The notes under the pieces were generated by a model. It had not been told where the DNA came from. It did no database searches and saw only the letters and a program-made list of their open reading frames with translations. 43,926 nucleotides of DNA from Paracoccaceae bacterium (GTDB lineage Bacteria; Pseudomonadota; Alphaproteobacteria; Rhodobacterales; Rhodobacteraceae). Shown here in pieces: positions 32,312 through 40,282 of this stretch (position 1 is the first letter of the stretch; every line of letters starts with the position of its first letter). The DNA lies in contig JAKITE010000008.1 in assembly GCA_021648225.1 (NCBI GenBank), positions 1-43,926 on the forward strand, in the 5' to 3' direction. Position numbers and translations under genes: made by a program.

Positions 32312-34930
32312 CTATTTCTTTGTAGTTACTTTTTTCTTGGGGGCAGCTTTCTTTTTCGTAGCGGGTTTCTTTTTCGCGGCCGGTTTTTTCTTGGCCGGAG
32401 CCTTGCGTTTGGGCTTTGTCGCCGCTTTGGCATTGACCAGCTCAATCGCCATTTCCACGGTAACCGCCTCTGGCTCTACATCTTTTGGCAGGGTCGCATT
32501 GACCTTTTCCCACTTGATATAAGGCCCATAGCGCCCCTTCATCACATTCATTTCGCCACCATCGGGGTGTTCACCCAATGCCTTGATCGGTTCCGCTGCC
32601 TGCCCGCGCCCGCGCCCTGCGGGTTTGTTGGCAATCAATTCTACCGCGTGGTTCATGCCGATGGTAAAAACCTCGGCTTCATCGGCCAGATTAACATAGG
32701 TTTTGCTTGGCTTTTTGGCTTTTTCCTCGGCAGGTTTTGTCAACAGGATATAGGCACCATAAGGGCCGATTGCAGCGGTAATCACCCCGCCTTCGGGGTG
32801 GTCGCCAATGGTGCGCGGCAAGGAAAGCAACCGCAGCGCCATTTCGATATCAATCGTCGAAAGATCGCTGCCTTTTTTGATCGAGGCCCGTTTGGGTTTT
32901 GGTTCTTCCTCGGTCGGTTCGCCCAGCTGCACATAAGGGCCAAACCGGCCAGCGCGCAGGGTAACCGCAACGCCTTCTTCGTTATTGCCCAGAACCTTGC
33001 CATCCGGGCCGGCAATATCGCCGCCCTCGACCTCGCCTGCCAAAGGCCGTGTATAGCGGCATTCGGGATAGTTGGAACAGCCGATAAAAGCCCCGCCCGA
33101 ACGCGCCGTGCGCAGGGACAGTTTGCCGTTACCACAGTTTTTACAAATACGCGGGGTTGGATCATCCGCTGTGGCGGGAAACAGGTGCGGTTCCAGAAAT
33201 TCGTTAATTTTTTCAAGCACTTCGGTGATGCGTAGTTCCGAAGTCTCGGCAATCGCGGCAGAAAAATCTTTCCAGAAACGGCCCAGCAAGACCTTCCAGT
33301 CTTCCTCGCCTGCCGAAACCTTGTCCAGATCATTTTCCAGCGCGGCAGTGAAATTATAGCCTACATAACGGCGGAAATAATTCTCCAGAAATGCAGTAAC
33401 CAAACGGCCTTTGTCTTCGGGATGCAGGCGGTTTTTCTCTTTACGGACATATTCGCGGGTCTGGATAGTGGTGACCACGGATGCATAGGTTGACGGGCGG
33501 CCAATGCCCAGTTCTTCCATGCGTTTTACCAATGTAGCCTCGGTATAACGCGGCGGCGGCTGGGTGTGGTGTTGTTCAGGTGTGACGGATTTTTTAGGGG
33601 CGCTTTCGCCCTCGGAAATTTGCGGCAGGCGTTTGTCATCATCGTCAATGACCTGATCGTCGCGGCCTTCCTCATAAACTTTCATAAAGCCGTCAAACAG
33701 CATCACTTGGCCATTGGCGCGCATCACAACATCGCCGTCTGATGACCCGACATCAACCGCGGTGCGTTCCATCCGTGCGGCCGACATCTGGCTGGCAATG
33801 GTGCGTTTCCAGATCAGGTCATACAGCTTTTTCTGGTCCGGTTCCAGGCTTAGGCTGCTAGGCAGACGGTCCATTTCGGTGGGCCGGATACACTCGTGGG
33901 CTTCTTGTGCGTTTTTGGCCTTGTTTTTGTAAACCCGAGGACTTGAAGGGATATATTCAGCACCATATTTACCTTTGATAAATTCACGCGCGGCGCTGAT
34001 GGCTTCGGGGGCCATATCAATGCCGTCGGTCCGCATATAGGTGATGTAACCGGCCTCATACAGCCGCTGGGCGGTCGACATGGTTTGCCGTGCGCCAAAG
34101 CTGAATTTGCGCGAGGCTTCCTGTTGCAGGGTGGAGGTCATGAAGGGTGCGGAAGGATTGCGACTGGCCGGTTTGGCCTCGACCTTTAGTACCGACAGAT
34201 CACGGCTGGTGATCGCCTGCACCGCAATTTCGGCAGCGGCTGCATTGCCGATATCGAATTTTTCAAGCTTTTTGCCAGCCAGCACTGTCAGGCGCGCTTC
34301 AAATTCCTGCCCGCGCGGTGTGGTTAGAATGGCTTTTACGGTCCAGTATTCTTGCGGCTTGAACGCCTCGATCTCCATCTCGCGCTCGACAATCAGGCGC
34401 AGGGTTACCGATTGCACACGACCAGCCGATTTGGCACCGGGCAGTTTACGCCACAATACCGGCGACAGGTTAAACCCGACCAGATAATCCAGCGCGCGGC
34501 GCGCCAGATAGGCCTCAACCAGCTCCATATCGACTTGGCGTGGATTTTTCATGGCCTCGGTTACGGCAGTTTTGGTAATGGCGTTAAACACTACCCGTTC
34601 GACCTTGGTCGATTTCTTGATAACCTTGCGTTTACGCAGGGCCTCTTCCAGATGCCATGAAATCGCCTCGCCCTCGCGGTCGGGGTCGGTTGCGAGGATC
34701 AGTTTATTGTCATCGTCAGCTTTCATCGCGTCAACAATAGCGCGGATATGCTTTTGGGATTTACTGCCAACCTCCCATTTCATCTCAAAATCATTGTCGG
34801 TATCAACCGAGCCGTCTTTGGGGGGCAAATCACGCACATGGCCATAGGAGGCCAGAACCGTAAAGCCGGGGCCGAGGTATTTCTCGATTGTTTTGGCTTT
34901 GGCAGGGGATTCGACAACAACAACGGCCAT
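32312..34930 (-). CDS. topA: DNA topoisomerase I
   Basis: TopA relaxes negative supercoils. In this 872-residue protein the Toprim domain begins MAVVVVESPAKAKTIEKYLG and carries LATDPDREGEAISWH. The catalytic Tyr is in GYITYMRTDG (about residue 297). One four-cysteine zinc motif (CKNCGNGKL...GCSNYPEC) follows the core, then degenerate topoisomerase C-terminal repeats (FGPYVQLGE, YGAYILL, YGPYIKWEK). The tail is a long run of Lys, Ala and Pro, typical of alphaproteobacterial TopA and likely to bind DNA or RNA polymerase. The ATG at 34930 has GGAGAA upstream; an earlier in-frame start would add 15 unrelated residues. Confidence 0.97.
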   Translation of the reverse strand: MAVVVVESPAKAKTIEKYLGPGFTVLASYGHVRDLPPKDGSVDTDNDFEMKWEVGSKSQKHIRAIVDAMKADDDNKLILATDPDREGEAISWHLEEALRKRKVIKKSTKVERVVFNAITKTAVTEAMKNPRQVDMELVEAYLARRALDYLVGFNLSPVLWRKLPGAKSAGRVQSVTLRLIVEREMEIEAFKPQEYWTVKAILTTPRGQEFEARLTVLAGKKLEKFDIGNAAAAEIAVQAITSRDLSVLKVEAKPASRNPSAPFMTSTLQQEASRKFSFGARQTMSTAQRLYEAGYITYMRTDGIDMAPEAISAAREFIKGKYGAEYIPSSPRVYKNKAKNAQEAHECIRPTEMDRLPSSLSLEPDQKKLYDLIWKRTIASQMSAARMERTAVDVGSSDGDVVMRANGQVMLFDGFMKVYEEGRDDQVIDDDDKRLPQISEGESAPKKSVTPEQHHTQPPPRYTEATLVKRMEELGIGRPSTYASVVTTIQTREYVRKEKNRLHPEDKGRLVTAFLENYFRRYVGYNFTAALENDLDKVSAGEEDWKVLLGRFWKDFSAAIAETSELRITEVLEKINEFLEPHLFPATADDPTPRICKNCGNGKLSLRTARSGGAFIGCSNYPECRYTRPLAGEVEGGDIAGPDGKVLGNNEEGVAVTLRAGRFGPYVQLGEPTEEEPKPKRASIKKGSDLSTIDIEMALRLLSLPRTIGDHPEGGVITAAIGPYGAYILLTKPAEEKAKKPSKTYVNLADEAEVFTIGMNHAVELIANKPAGRGRGQAAEPIKALGEHPDGGEMNVMKGRYGPYIKWEKVNATLPKDVEPEAVTVEMAIELVNAKAATKPKRKAPAKKKPAAKKKPATKKKAAPKKKVTTKK

Positions 34931-35054
34931 GCGGTATTCTCCGGGAATTTGATGGGCTTGATGGGCGCGGAACATGTAGCGCCCATGGGGGGCTTGTCAA
35001 TGGCAGAATGCCGGCCAGCAATGGGCAGGGTGCCCGATTGCCTGAATATAAAGG

Positions 35055-35588
35055 TTATGCAGGGTGTTCCGGTGCTTCGATCGCCATCAGTTCTTCGATG
35101 AAATACCCCAAAAGCTGGGTGCGGCTTTCTAACCCCGACTTTTTGTAAACCGCGTTTAGCTGGGCTTTTACCGTGCCTTCACCCGTGCCGCGCAGTTCTG
35201 CAATTTCGGCATTGGACAGGCCTTTGACTGCAAAAAACGCCACGTCTTTTTCAGAATTAGACAAGCTCCATTGGGCAAAATGTTCCTTGAGCAGGTTATG
35301 AAATTCGCCGGACGCGACCCGCAACTGACCCTCGACCTTGCGATTGCGGTTTATCAGAACCCGCACAAAGGCAATGCCGAATATCAATCCGATACTTAAC
35401 CCCATCACCGCGGCAACCTCGATTGCCTCGTGAAATTCCCAGGGAACGTGGATGGGGGTTTTGCCAATCGAATCAAGGATGATCTGGGAAATAAACGCAA
35501 CAAGGCTCAACACCTGTAATGCCAAGGCAAGCTTTACGATGGTGGTTTTTTGGAAAAATGTCACTTGGTGTCCGATCTTGTCACGCAT
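35055..35588 (-). CDS. Membrane-anchored LuxR-type helix-turn-helix regulator
   Basis: A 177-residue protein with two transmembrane spans in its first half (VKLALALQVLSLVAFISQIIL and IEVAAVMGLSIGLIFGIAFVRVLI), joined by a short loop that should face the periplasm. A basic cytoplasmic linker (INRNRKVEGQL) leads to a C-terminal LuxR/GerE DNA-binding domain (WSLSNSEKDVAFFAVKGLSNAEIAEL...GTVKAQLNAVYKKSGLESRTQLLGYF, about 107-165). This is a one-component membrane regulator whose signal and targets are unknown. It lies directly downstream of a secreted PepSY-like protein on the same strand, with a hairpin between them. Confidence 0.87.
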   Translation of the reverse strand: MRDKIGHQVTFFQKTTIVKLALALQVLSLVAFISQIILDSIGKTPIHVPWEFHEAIEVAAVMGLSIGLIFGIAFVRVLINRNRKVEGQLRVASGEFHNLLKEHFAQWSLSNSEKDVAFFAVKGLSNAEIAELRGTGEGTVKAQLNAVYKKSGLESRTQLLGYFIEELMAIEAPEHPA

Positions 35589-35606
35589 GGTTTTCTATTG
35601 GATGCA

Positions 35607-35635
35607 CAAACGGCCCGGACAGACCGGGCCGTTTG
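35607..35635. terminator. Strong hairpin between PepSY-like and LuxR-type genes
   Basis: CAAACGGCCCGG (35607-35618), loop ACAGA and CCGGGCCGTTTG (35624-35635) form a perfect twelve-pair stem. It lies 16 bases after the stop of the PepSY-like gene. The following T run is short (three), so termination may be partial, allowing some read-through into the LuxR-type gene, whose start is 18 bases further on. Confidence 0.75.
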
Positions 35636-35650
35636 CAGGGTTTGATTTAG

Positions 35651-36118
35651 TTAGTCATTGTCATTTTCATCATCGTCGTTTCCGCCGTCGTCGTTTCCGC
35701 CATCATGGCCGTCGTTTTCATCATCATCGTTTTCACCGTCATTGTCATCGTCATCGTTATCGTTATCGTCATTGCCATCATCGTCAAAGCCGTCTTCGAT
35801 GTCGTTGTCGCCATCATCCACCAGATCACCGTCTTGGCCAAGGCCGTCAGCGGTTTCGGATTCGTCGCGGATAATACGGCCGGTGCTTGGTGCCAGCACG
35901 ATTTCGCGGTCGGTATTGCCATCGGTGGCCTCGATCACAATCCGGCCCAACAGGGTGGTATGGATACGGGTAATTTGAAACCCTTGTCCGGTCAGTTGTG
36001 TGGCAATTTCATTAACATATGTATTATCGGCATATTGGGCAGGAACCTGCGCGGCTGCAAGGCTGACGCTCAGCAAAAGTGCGGAAGTTGTGGCGGTGAA
36101 AAGAGTTGAAAGTTTCAT
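35651..36118 (-). CDS. Secreted PepSY-like protein with Asp/Asn-rich tail
   Basis: A 155-residue protein in three parts: a signal peptide (MKLSTLFTATTSALLLSVSLAAA), a globular domain of about 70 residues and a low-complexity tail. The globular domain (NTYVNEIATQLTGQGFQITRI...GRIVIEATDGNTDREIVLAPSTGRIIRDE) has the strand-helix pattern of PepSY domains, which are thought to inhibit or modulate proteases and sensors. The tail of about 60 residues is almost only Asp, Asn, Gly and Glu, strongly negative and surely disordered; calcium or cation binding is possible. The coding DNA of the tail is a near-tandem repeat of GAT/GAC triplets, prone to length change. The function is not known. Confidence 0.82.
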   Translation of the reverse strand: MKLSTLFTATTSALLLSVSLAAAQVPAQYADNTYVNEIATQLTGQGFQITRIHTTLLGRIVIEATDGNTDREIVLAPSTGRIIRDESETADGLGQDGDLVDDGDNDIEDGFDDDGNDDNDNDDDDNDGENDDDENDGHDGGNDDGGNDDDENDND

Positions 36119-36362
36119 GGTGTAATCTCCAGTTTTAAGTTTGCGATAAAACCAAACAATGTGTCTGGCCTGCTCTCAAACTGAACCCTTTCTTTGCCTT
36201 TCGAAATTGACCTGCGGGCTAAAAACCGGCCGCTTTACCCAAAGTTTATATGCGGGTTTTTTATACTTAGGGGGTAAAGCCTGATATTCCGCTGACATTT
36301 TTGGCTGAAAGCGGGGAAATTTTGTCCGGCGGTAAAATTTTTTGAAATACTGCAGAAACGAA
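36119..36362. other. 244-base AT-rich intergenic region
   Basis: This gap lies between the dprA stop and the PepSY-like gene start, both on the minus strand. It should hold the promoter of the PepSY-like gene; TGGAG lies about ten bases before the start codon. A 40-codon reading frame beginning MSAEYQALPPKYKK on the minus strand has no ribosome site and is not called. No RNA gene or convincing operator was seen. Confidence 0.5.
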
Positions 36363-37490
36363 TCAAACCGCCAATGCCACCATGCCACCCGCATGTCGGG
36401 CCAGTTTTCCCGAAAGCTCCAGATCAAGAAACGCATCCAGAACCTGTTGGGTTGGCAAGCCAATTTCGCGAATTAACGTATCTTCGGCTTGTGGCGTTGG
36501 GCCGAGCAGCAACAGAATTTGTGCAGGCAGGCCTTTGGGTGTTGGCATCGGGGTTTTATCCGGCTCAGGCCCTAGCGGTAATTCCGTTTGTTCGATCTGG
36601 CCCAGCGTTTCGATGATATCACCAGCATTACGAATAAGCGCCGCCCCATCACGTATCAATATATTACACCCCGAGGCCCGCGCATCCATCGGGTTACCCG
36701 GCACCGCCATCACCTCGCGGCCTTGGTCCAACGCGTCGCGCGCGGTGATTAGCGAACCCGATTTGGCCGCGCCTTCAATCACCACAACGCCCAGCGACAG
36801 CCCTGAAATAATCCGGTTGCGGCGCGGAAAATGCCGGGCTTGGGGTGCGGTTCCCATCGGCGCTTCGGACAATACCAAACCTTCAGTCATAATTTGTTCC
36901 GCTAGCCGGGTATTTTCAGCAGGGTAAATACAATCAATGCCGCCAGCCAGCACCGCAATTGTTCCGGTCTCCAAGGCGGCTTTGTGACAAGCCGTATCAA
37001 TACCCCGCGCCAAGCCGGAGGCCACGCAATATTGGGCTTCGCCCAACCCTGTCGCCAGCTTCGCCGCCATGCGCACCCCCAGGGATGACGCGTTTCGCGC
37101 GCCGACCAAAGCCACATTAGGCCGTTTGGCCAGCGTAACATCTCCAATCGCCCAAATTACCGGCGGCGGGTCGGGGATGGTGGCAAGCAATGGCGGATAA
37201 TCAGCCTCGCCCAGACATAACAGCCGCGCGCCGGTTTTATGACCCGCCGAAATTTCGGCTTCCGCCTGTGCATGTGAAAAGCTTTGATAAGACGAAACGC
37301 CGGATGCCGCTGCCAGATCAGGCAATGCGGCCAAACCAGCCGCTGCCGACCCGTGTTCGCGAACCAGCCGGATAAACGTTGCTGGCCCAACCCGACGGGA
37401 TCGCGCAAGGCGCAGCCAAGCCAGCCGGTCGGCATCTGACTTTGCAATGGCCGCAACCGGGATTTTGGCAGATATAGGAGGTAAGGCCAT
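36363..37490 (-). CDS. dprA: DNA processing protein DprA
   Basis: DprA binds incoming single-stranded DNA and loads RecA during natural transformation; it is also widely kept in species not known to be competent. The 375-residue protein has an N-terminal helix-hairpin-like region and the Rossmann core PNVALVGARNASSLG. It has the conserved GLARGIDTACHKAAL, GGIDCIYPAEN, FPRRNRIISGLS and EGAAKSGSLITARDALDQGREVMAVPGNP, and a C-terminal winged-helix domain (LIREIGLPTQQVLDAFLDLELSGKL). All family blocks are intact. It lies downstream of tldD on the same strand with 200 bases between. Confidence 0.95.
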   Translation of the reverse strand: MALPPISAKIPVAAIAKSDADRLAWLRLARSRRVGPATFIRLVREHGSAAAGLAALPDLAAASGVSSYQSFSHAQAEAEISAGHKTGARLLCLGEADYPPLLATIPDPPPVIWAIGDVTLAKRPNVALVGARNASSLGVRMAAKLATGLGEAQYCVASGLARGIDTACHKAALETGTIAVLAGGIDCIYPAENTRLAEQIMTEGLVLSEAPMGTAPQARHFPRRNRIISGLSLGVVVIEGAAKSGSLITARDALDQGREVMAVPGNPMDARASGCNILIRDGAALIRNAGDIIETLGQIEQTELPLGPEPDKTPMPTPKGLPAQILLLLGPTPQAEDTLIREIGLPTQQVLDAFLDLELSGKLARHAGGMVALAV

Positions 37491-37690
37491 TCAGATTCCA
37501 AAGCTTTTGGGCATTCTGCTTTGCTTCTGGTTAACCAATGGTAAATTTGGCCAAAAGACTGCGGTTTTTATCATTTTGCTATGACCATTGCCCTGACAGG
37601 CAATAAACACGCCGCAGGCGTTAATGCTTCCTAACTGCATCATGCAAAGCCAAAGCCGAGCGGAGCGAGGCCACCGCCCGAAGGGCAAGC
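37491..37690. other. 200-base intergenic region with several short inverted repeats
   Basis: No gene is seen. The region holds ATTGCC-N6-GGCAAT (37587-37604), ACGCC-GCA-GGCGT (37609-37621), TGCA-TCA-TGCA (37636-37646) and GCCC-GAA-GGGC (37676-37686), the last beside a GAGCG-GAGCG direct repeat (37658-37667). Some may end the tldD transcript. The GC-rich block next to the tldD stop looks like a dispersed intergenic repeat, but only one copy is in this window. Confidence 0.4.
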
Positions 37691-39118
37691 TCAAGCAGCG
37701 CTGCCGCCCACCGTCAATCCGCTGATCAACAGCGTAGGCTGCCCGACCCCGACCGGAACTGATTGGCCGGCTTTGCCACAAGAACCAATGCCCGGGTCCA
37801 TTTTGCTGTCATTGCCAATGGCACGGATGTTTTTCAGCGCAGTAGCCCCATCACCAATCAGGGTTGCGCCGCGCACCGGATTGGTGATTTTGCCTCCCTT
37901 AACGCGATATGCCTCGGTGCAGGAAAACACAAATTTACCGTTGGTAATATCAACCTGACCGCCACCAAACCCGACCGCATAAATCCCGTCTTCCAGCCCG
38001 TTAATCACATCCTCGGGCGTTTCCGAGCCGCTTTCCATTACCGTATTGGTCATGCGCGGCATCGGGGCATGGGCATAAGATTGCCGCCGCCCGTTGCCGG
38101 TGGGTTTTACGCCCATCAATCGCGCGTTTTGACGGTCTTGCATAAAACCCACCAGAATACCGTCCTCGATCAAAACATTGCGTTGGCTCGGGGTGCCTTC
38201 ATCATCAAAACTAAGCGATCCACGCCGATCAGGCATAGTACCGTCATCCACCACCGTAACACCGGGGGCGGCAATGCGTTGGCCCATCAGCCCTGCAAAA
38301 GCACTGGTTTTCTTGCGGTTAAAATCGCCCTCCAGCCCATGGCCGATGGCTTCGTGCAGCAAAATTCCGGGCCAGCCATTGCCAAGTGCGACATCCATAA
38401 CCCCCGCTGGGGCCGGTTCGGCTGACAGGTTAACCAGTGCGATACGCAACGCCTCGCGGGTGGCGGATTTCCAGTGATCAGCATCCAGCAAAAGCGTCAG
38501 CGTTGACCGCCCACCAGAGCCGTGCCCGCCGGATTCGCGCCGGCCATCCTGTTCGACAATGATCGAAACATAAAGCTGTGTCATCGGCCGCACATCGCGC
38601 AGATGCGTGCCCTCGGGGCGTAAAATCTCGACCTCTTGCAGGCTGGCGGCAAGGGTGGCTGATACTTGCACCACGCGGCTGTCCAGTTCGCGGGCAAAGG
38701 CATCAATTTCGCGCAATGTCTCGATTTTTACCGCAAATGTTGCGTCTGCAATCGGGTCATTATCCGTATAAAGCCGCCGGTTGGTGGCGCTTGGCGCATC
38801 GGCCATGGTGCCGCCGCCTGCGCCAATTGCCAGACGTGCGGTTTGTGCGGCGCGTTTCAGGCTGGCTTCGGTCATTTCGGTAGAATGGGCATAAGCGGCG
38901 GTTTCACCATTGATGGCGCGCAGGCCGAAACCCTCGGCAGCGTCATAACTGGCGTTTTTCAACCGGCCATCGTCAAAGGTTAACACCTCGGACCGGCGGC
39001 GTTCCAGAAACAGCTCTCCGTCATCGCCGCCATTGGTTGCAAACCGCAGCTGTGTCAGCGCCTCAGCCATATCAAAATTGTCGTCAAAGGGGCGAAATGC
39101 GGGGTCTTGGCTGTTCAT
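37691..39118 (-). CDS. tldD: Metalloprotease TldD
   Basis: TldD forms a heterodimeric zinc protease with TldE/PmbA that degrades unfolded peptides and matures some modified peptides such as microcins. The 475-residue protein has the zinc motif HEAIGHGLEGD (about residue 253-263). It also has GLRAINGETAAYAHSTEM near the N-terminus, and the C-terminal GGGQVDITNGKFVFSCTEAYRVKGGKITNPVRGATLIG, a typical TldD block with a conserved cysteine. I set the start at the ATG at 39118 (MNSQDPAFRPFDD); upstream in-frame codons encode a hydrophobic stretch not found in the family. tldE is not in the window. The gene is divergent from coxB, a usual arrangement in Rhodobacterales. Confidence 0.95.
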   Translation of the reverse strand: MNSQDPAFRPFDDNFDMAEALTQLRFATNGGDDGELFLERRRSEVLTFDDGRLKNASYDAAEGFGLRAINGETAAYAHSTEMTEASLKRAAQTARLAIGAGGGTMADAPSATNRRLYTDNDPIADATFAVKIETLREIDAFARELDSRVVQVSATLAASLQEVEILRPEGTHLRDVRPMTQLYVSIIVEQDGRRESGGHGSGGRSTLTLLLDADHWKSATREALRIALVNLSAEPAPAGVMDVALGNGWPGILLHEAIGHGLEGDFNRKKTSAFAGLMGQRIAAPGVTVVDDGTMPDRRGSLSFDDEGTPSQRNVLIEDGILVGFMQDRQNARLMGVKPTGNGRRQSYAHAPMPRMTNTVMESGSETPEDVINGLEDGIYAVGFGGGQVDITNGKFVFSCTEAYRVKGGKITNPVRGATLIGDGATALKNIRAIGNDSKMDPGIGSCGKAGQSVPVGVGQPTLLISGLTVGGSAA

Positions 39119-39304
39119 TAGGGCGAATCCGATGCAAATTAACCAAAAAATAATGCATGAGCGGCTGAATGCCGCAAACGCATATCTTGTTATTATGCTC
39201 ACAATATGGTCTTTCACACCTAAGAGACAACCGGTGCAAAGCTGATTTGCCCGTGGGGATCAAAAAAATTGACAGAAAAACTGTCGTGAATAGGGGAATA
39301 AAAA
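39119..39304. promoter_or_regulatory. Divergent tldD / coxB control region
   Basis: The 186 bases between the two starts are AT-rich. They contain GCGGC-TGAAT-GCCGC (39161-39175) and, close to coxB, TTGACAG-AAAAA-CTGTC, in which GACAG and CTGTC (39271-39285) pair. AGGGGA about eight bases before 39305 is the coxB ribosome site. The TTGACA has no good -10 partner at the right distance, so the element may be an operator or a leader stem rather than the promoter. Confidence 0.45.
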
Positions 39305-40282
39305 ATGCTATTTAATAAGCTTTTCAGCGGCTTGGCTGCCGGTATTGGCGCAATGACATTGGCGGGCGCTGCATTGGCCCAGGATGCGCTTATGGGGCTC
39401 GAATCTATTGGCGCGCCAAAACCGGGCGGCATGGGCTTTCAGCCCGGCGTCACAGAATTGGCCCGTGACCAGCAATGGCTGGACGGAATGGTGTTGATTA
39501 TTATTACCGCAGTTACAATTTTTGTGACCATGTTGCTGATCTGGGTGATCATCCGGTTTAACCGTCGCGTCAATAAAACCCCGGCGACTTTCACCCACCA
39601 TTCCCTGCTCGAAGTAGTTTGGACAATTGTGCCGATACTAATTCTGATCGTGATCGGGTCGTTTTCGCTACCGTTATTGTTCAAAGAGCTTGAAACCCCG
39701 CCAAGCGATCTGACCATCAAGGTAACCGGCAACCAATGGTATTGGACCTATAGCTATCCTGAAAACGAATTCGAATTTGACAGCCACATGATTGGCGCGC
39801 CGGCAAGCCTGAATAAAACCGTTGATCCCAATGATGAATTTGTCACCCCCTATATCAACGATGAATTCATGGCGACCAAGCTGATCAATAACGGCTATGC
39901 CCCTGATGAATTCCTGCTGGCGGCAACCAACCCGCTGGTGGTTCCGGTTGGCAAGGTTGTGCGGGTTCAGGTTGAAGGCTCGAATGTAAACCACGCTTTT
40001 GCCGTGCCCTCGTTCGGCATTAAAATCGATGCGATTTCCGGCCGTCTGAACGAAACTTGGTTCCGTGTTTCCGCTGACCCGGACGATGTCGAAGACGGCA
40101 CCGATAGCAATGCCAATTATATCGGCACCTATTTTGGTCAATGCTCGGAATTATGCGGCATCAATCACAGCTATATGCCGATTGTGGTCAAGGTTGTCTC
40201 GCAAGAGGATTACGACGCATGGCTGGCAGCGGCAATTGTTGAATTTGGCGGTGTCGAAGCTGTTGCCATGGCCTCCAATTAA
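39305..40282 (+). CDS. coxB: Cytochrome c oxidase subunit II
   Basis: Subunit II accepts electrons from cytochrome c at its CuA centre. The 325-residue precursor has a signal peptide (to ALAQDA), two membrane spans (about 61-83 and 104-125), and a periplasmic cupredoxin domain. All CuA ligands are present: His230, Cys280, Glu282, Cys284, His288 and Met291 (GQCSELCGINHSYM). The aromatic patch for electron entry, GNQWYWTYSY, is at 142-151. A loop of about 45 residues after the patch is typical of alphaproteobacterial and mitochondrial aa3 oxidases. It heads the operon; subunit I is encoded elsewhere. The ctaB ATG follows its TAA directly. Confidence 0.97.
   Translation: MLFNKLFSGLAAGIGAMTLAGAALAQDALMGLESIGAPKPGGMGFQPGVTELARDQQWLDGMVLIIITAVTIFVTMLLIWVIIRFNRRVNKTPATFTHHSLLEVVWTIVPILILIVIGSFSLPLLFKELETPPSDLTIKVTGNQWYWTYSYPENEFEFDSHMIGAPASLNKTVDPNDEFVTPYINDEFMATKLINNGYAPDEFLLAATNPLVVPVGKVVRVQVEGSNVNHAFAVPSFGIKIDAISGRLNETWFRVSADPDDVEDGTDSNANYIGTYFGQCSELCGINHSYMPIVVKVVSQEDYDAWLAAAIVEFGGVEAVAMASN

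Noticed and set aside
32270..33235. 321-codon open frame on the plus strand across the topA 3' end
   Set aside because: It is antisense to the Lys/Ala tail and zinc region of topA. The Phe-rich translation mirrors the Lys codons, and no ribosome site is seen.
35647..35978. Several open frames of Ser, Met or Ile/Val repeats over the acidic-tail region
   Set aside because: They are other readings of the same GAT/GAC triplet repeat. Only the Asp/Asn frame has a signal peptide and a globular domain.
36176..36463. 95-codon minus-strand frame running from dprA into the intergenic gap
   Set aside because: Its start is inside dprA in another frame, with no ribosome site and a Trp/Lys/Arg-rich composition. 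A shorter internal start also lacks a ribosome site.
39119..39217. Longer TldD with a hydrophobic N-terminal extension
   Set aside because: TldD is cytoplasmic and the extension has no counterpart in the family; the ATG at 39118 gives the normal start.
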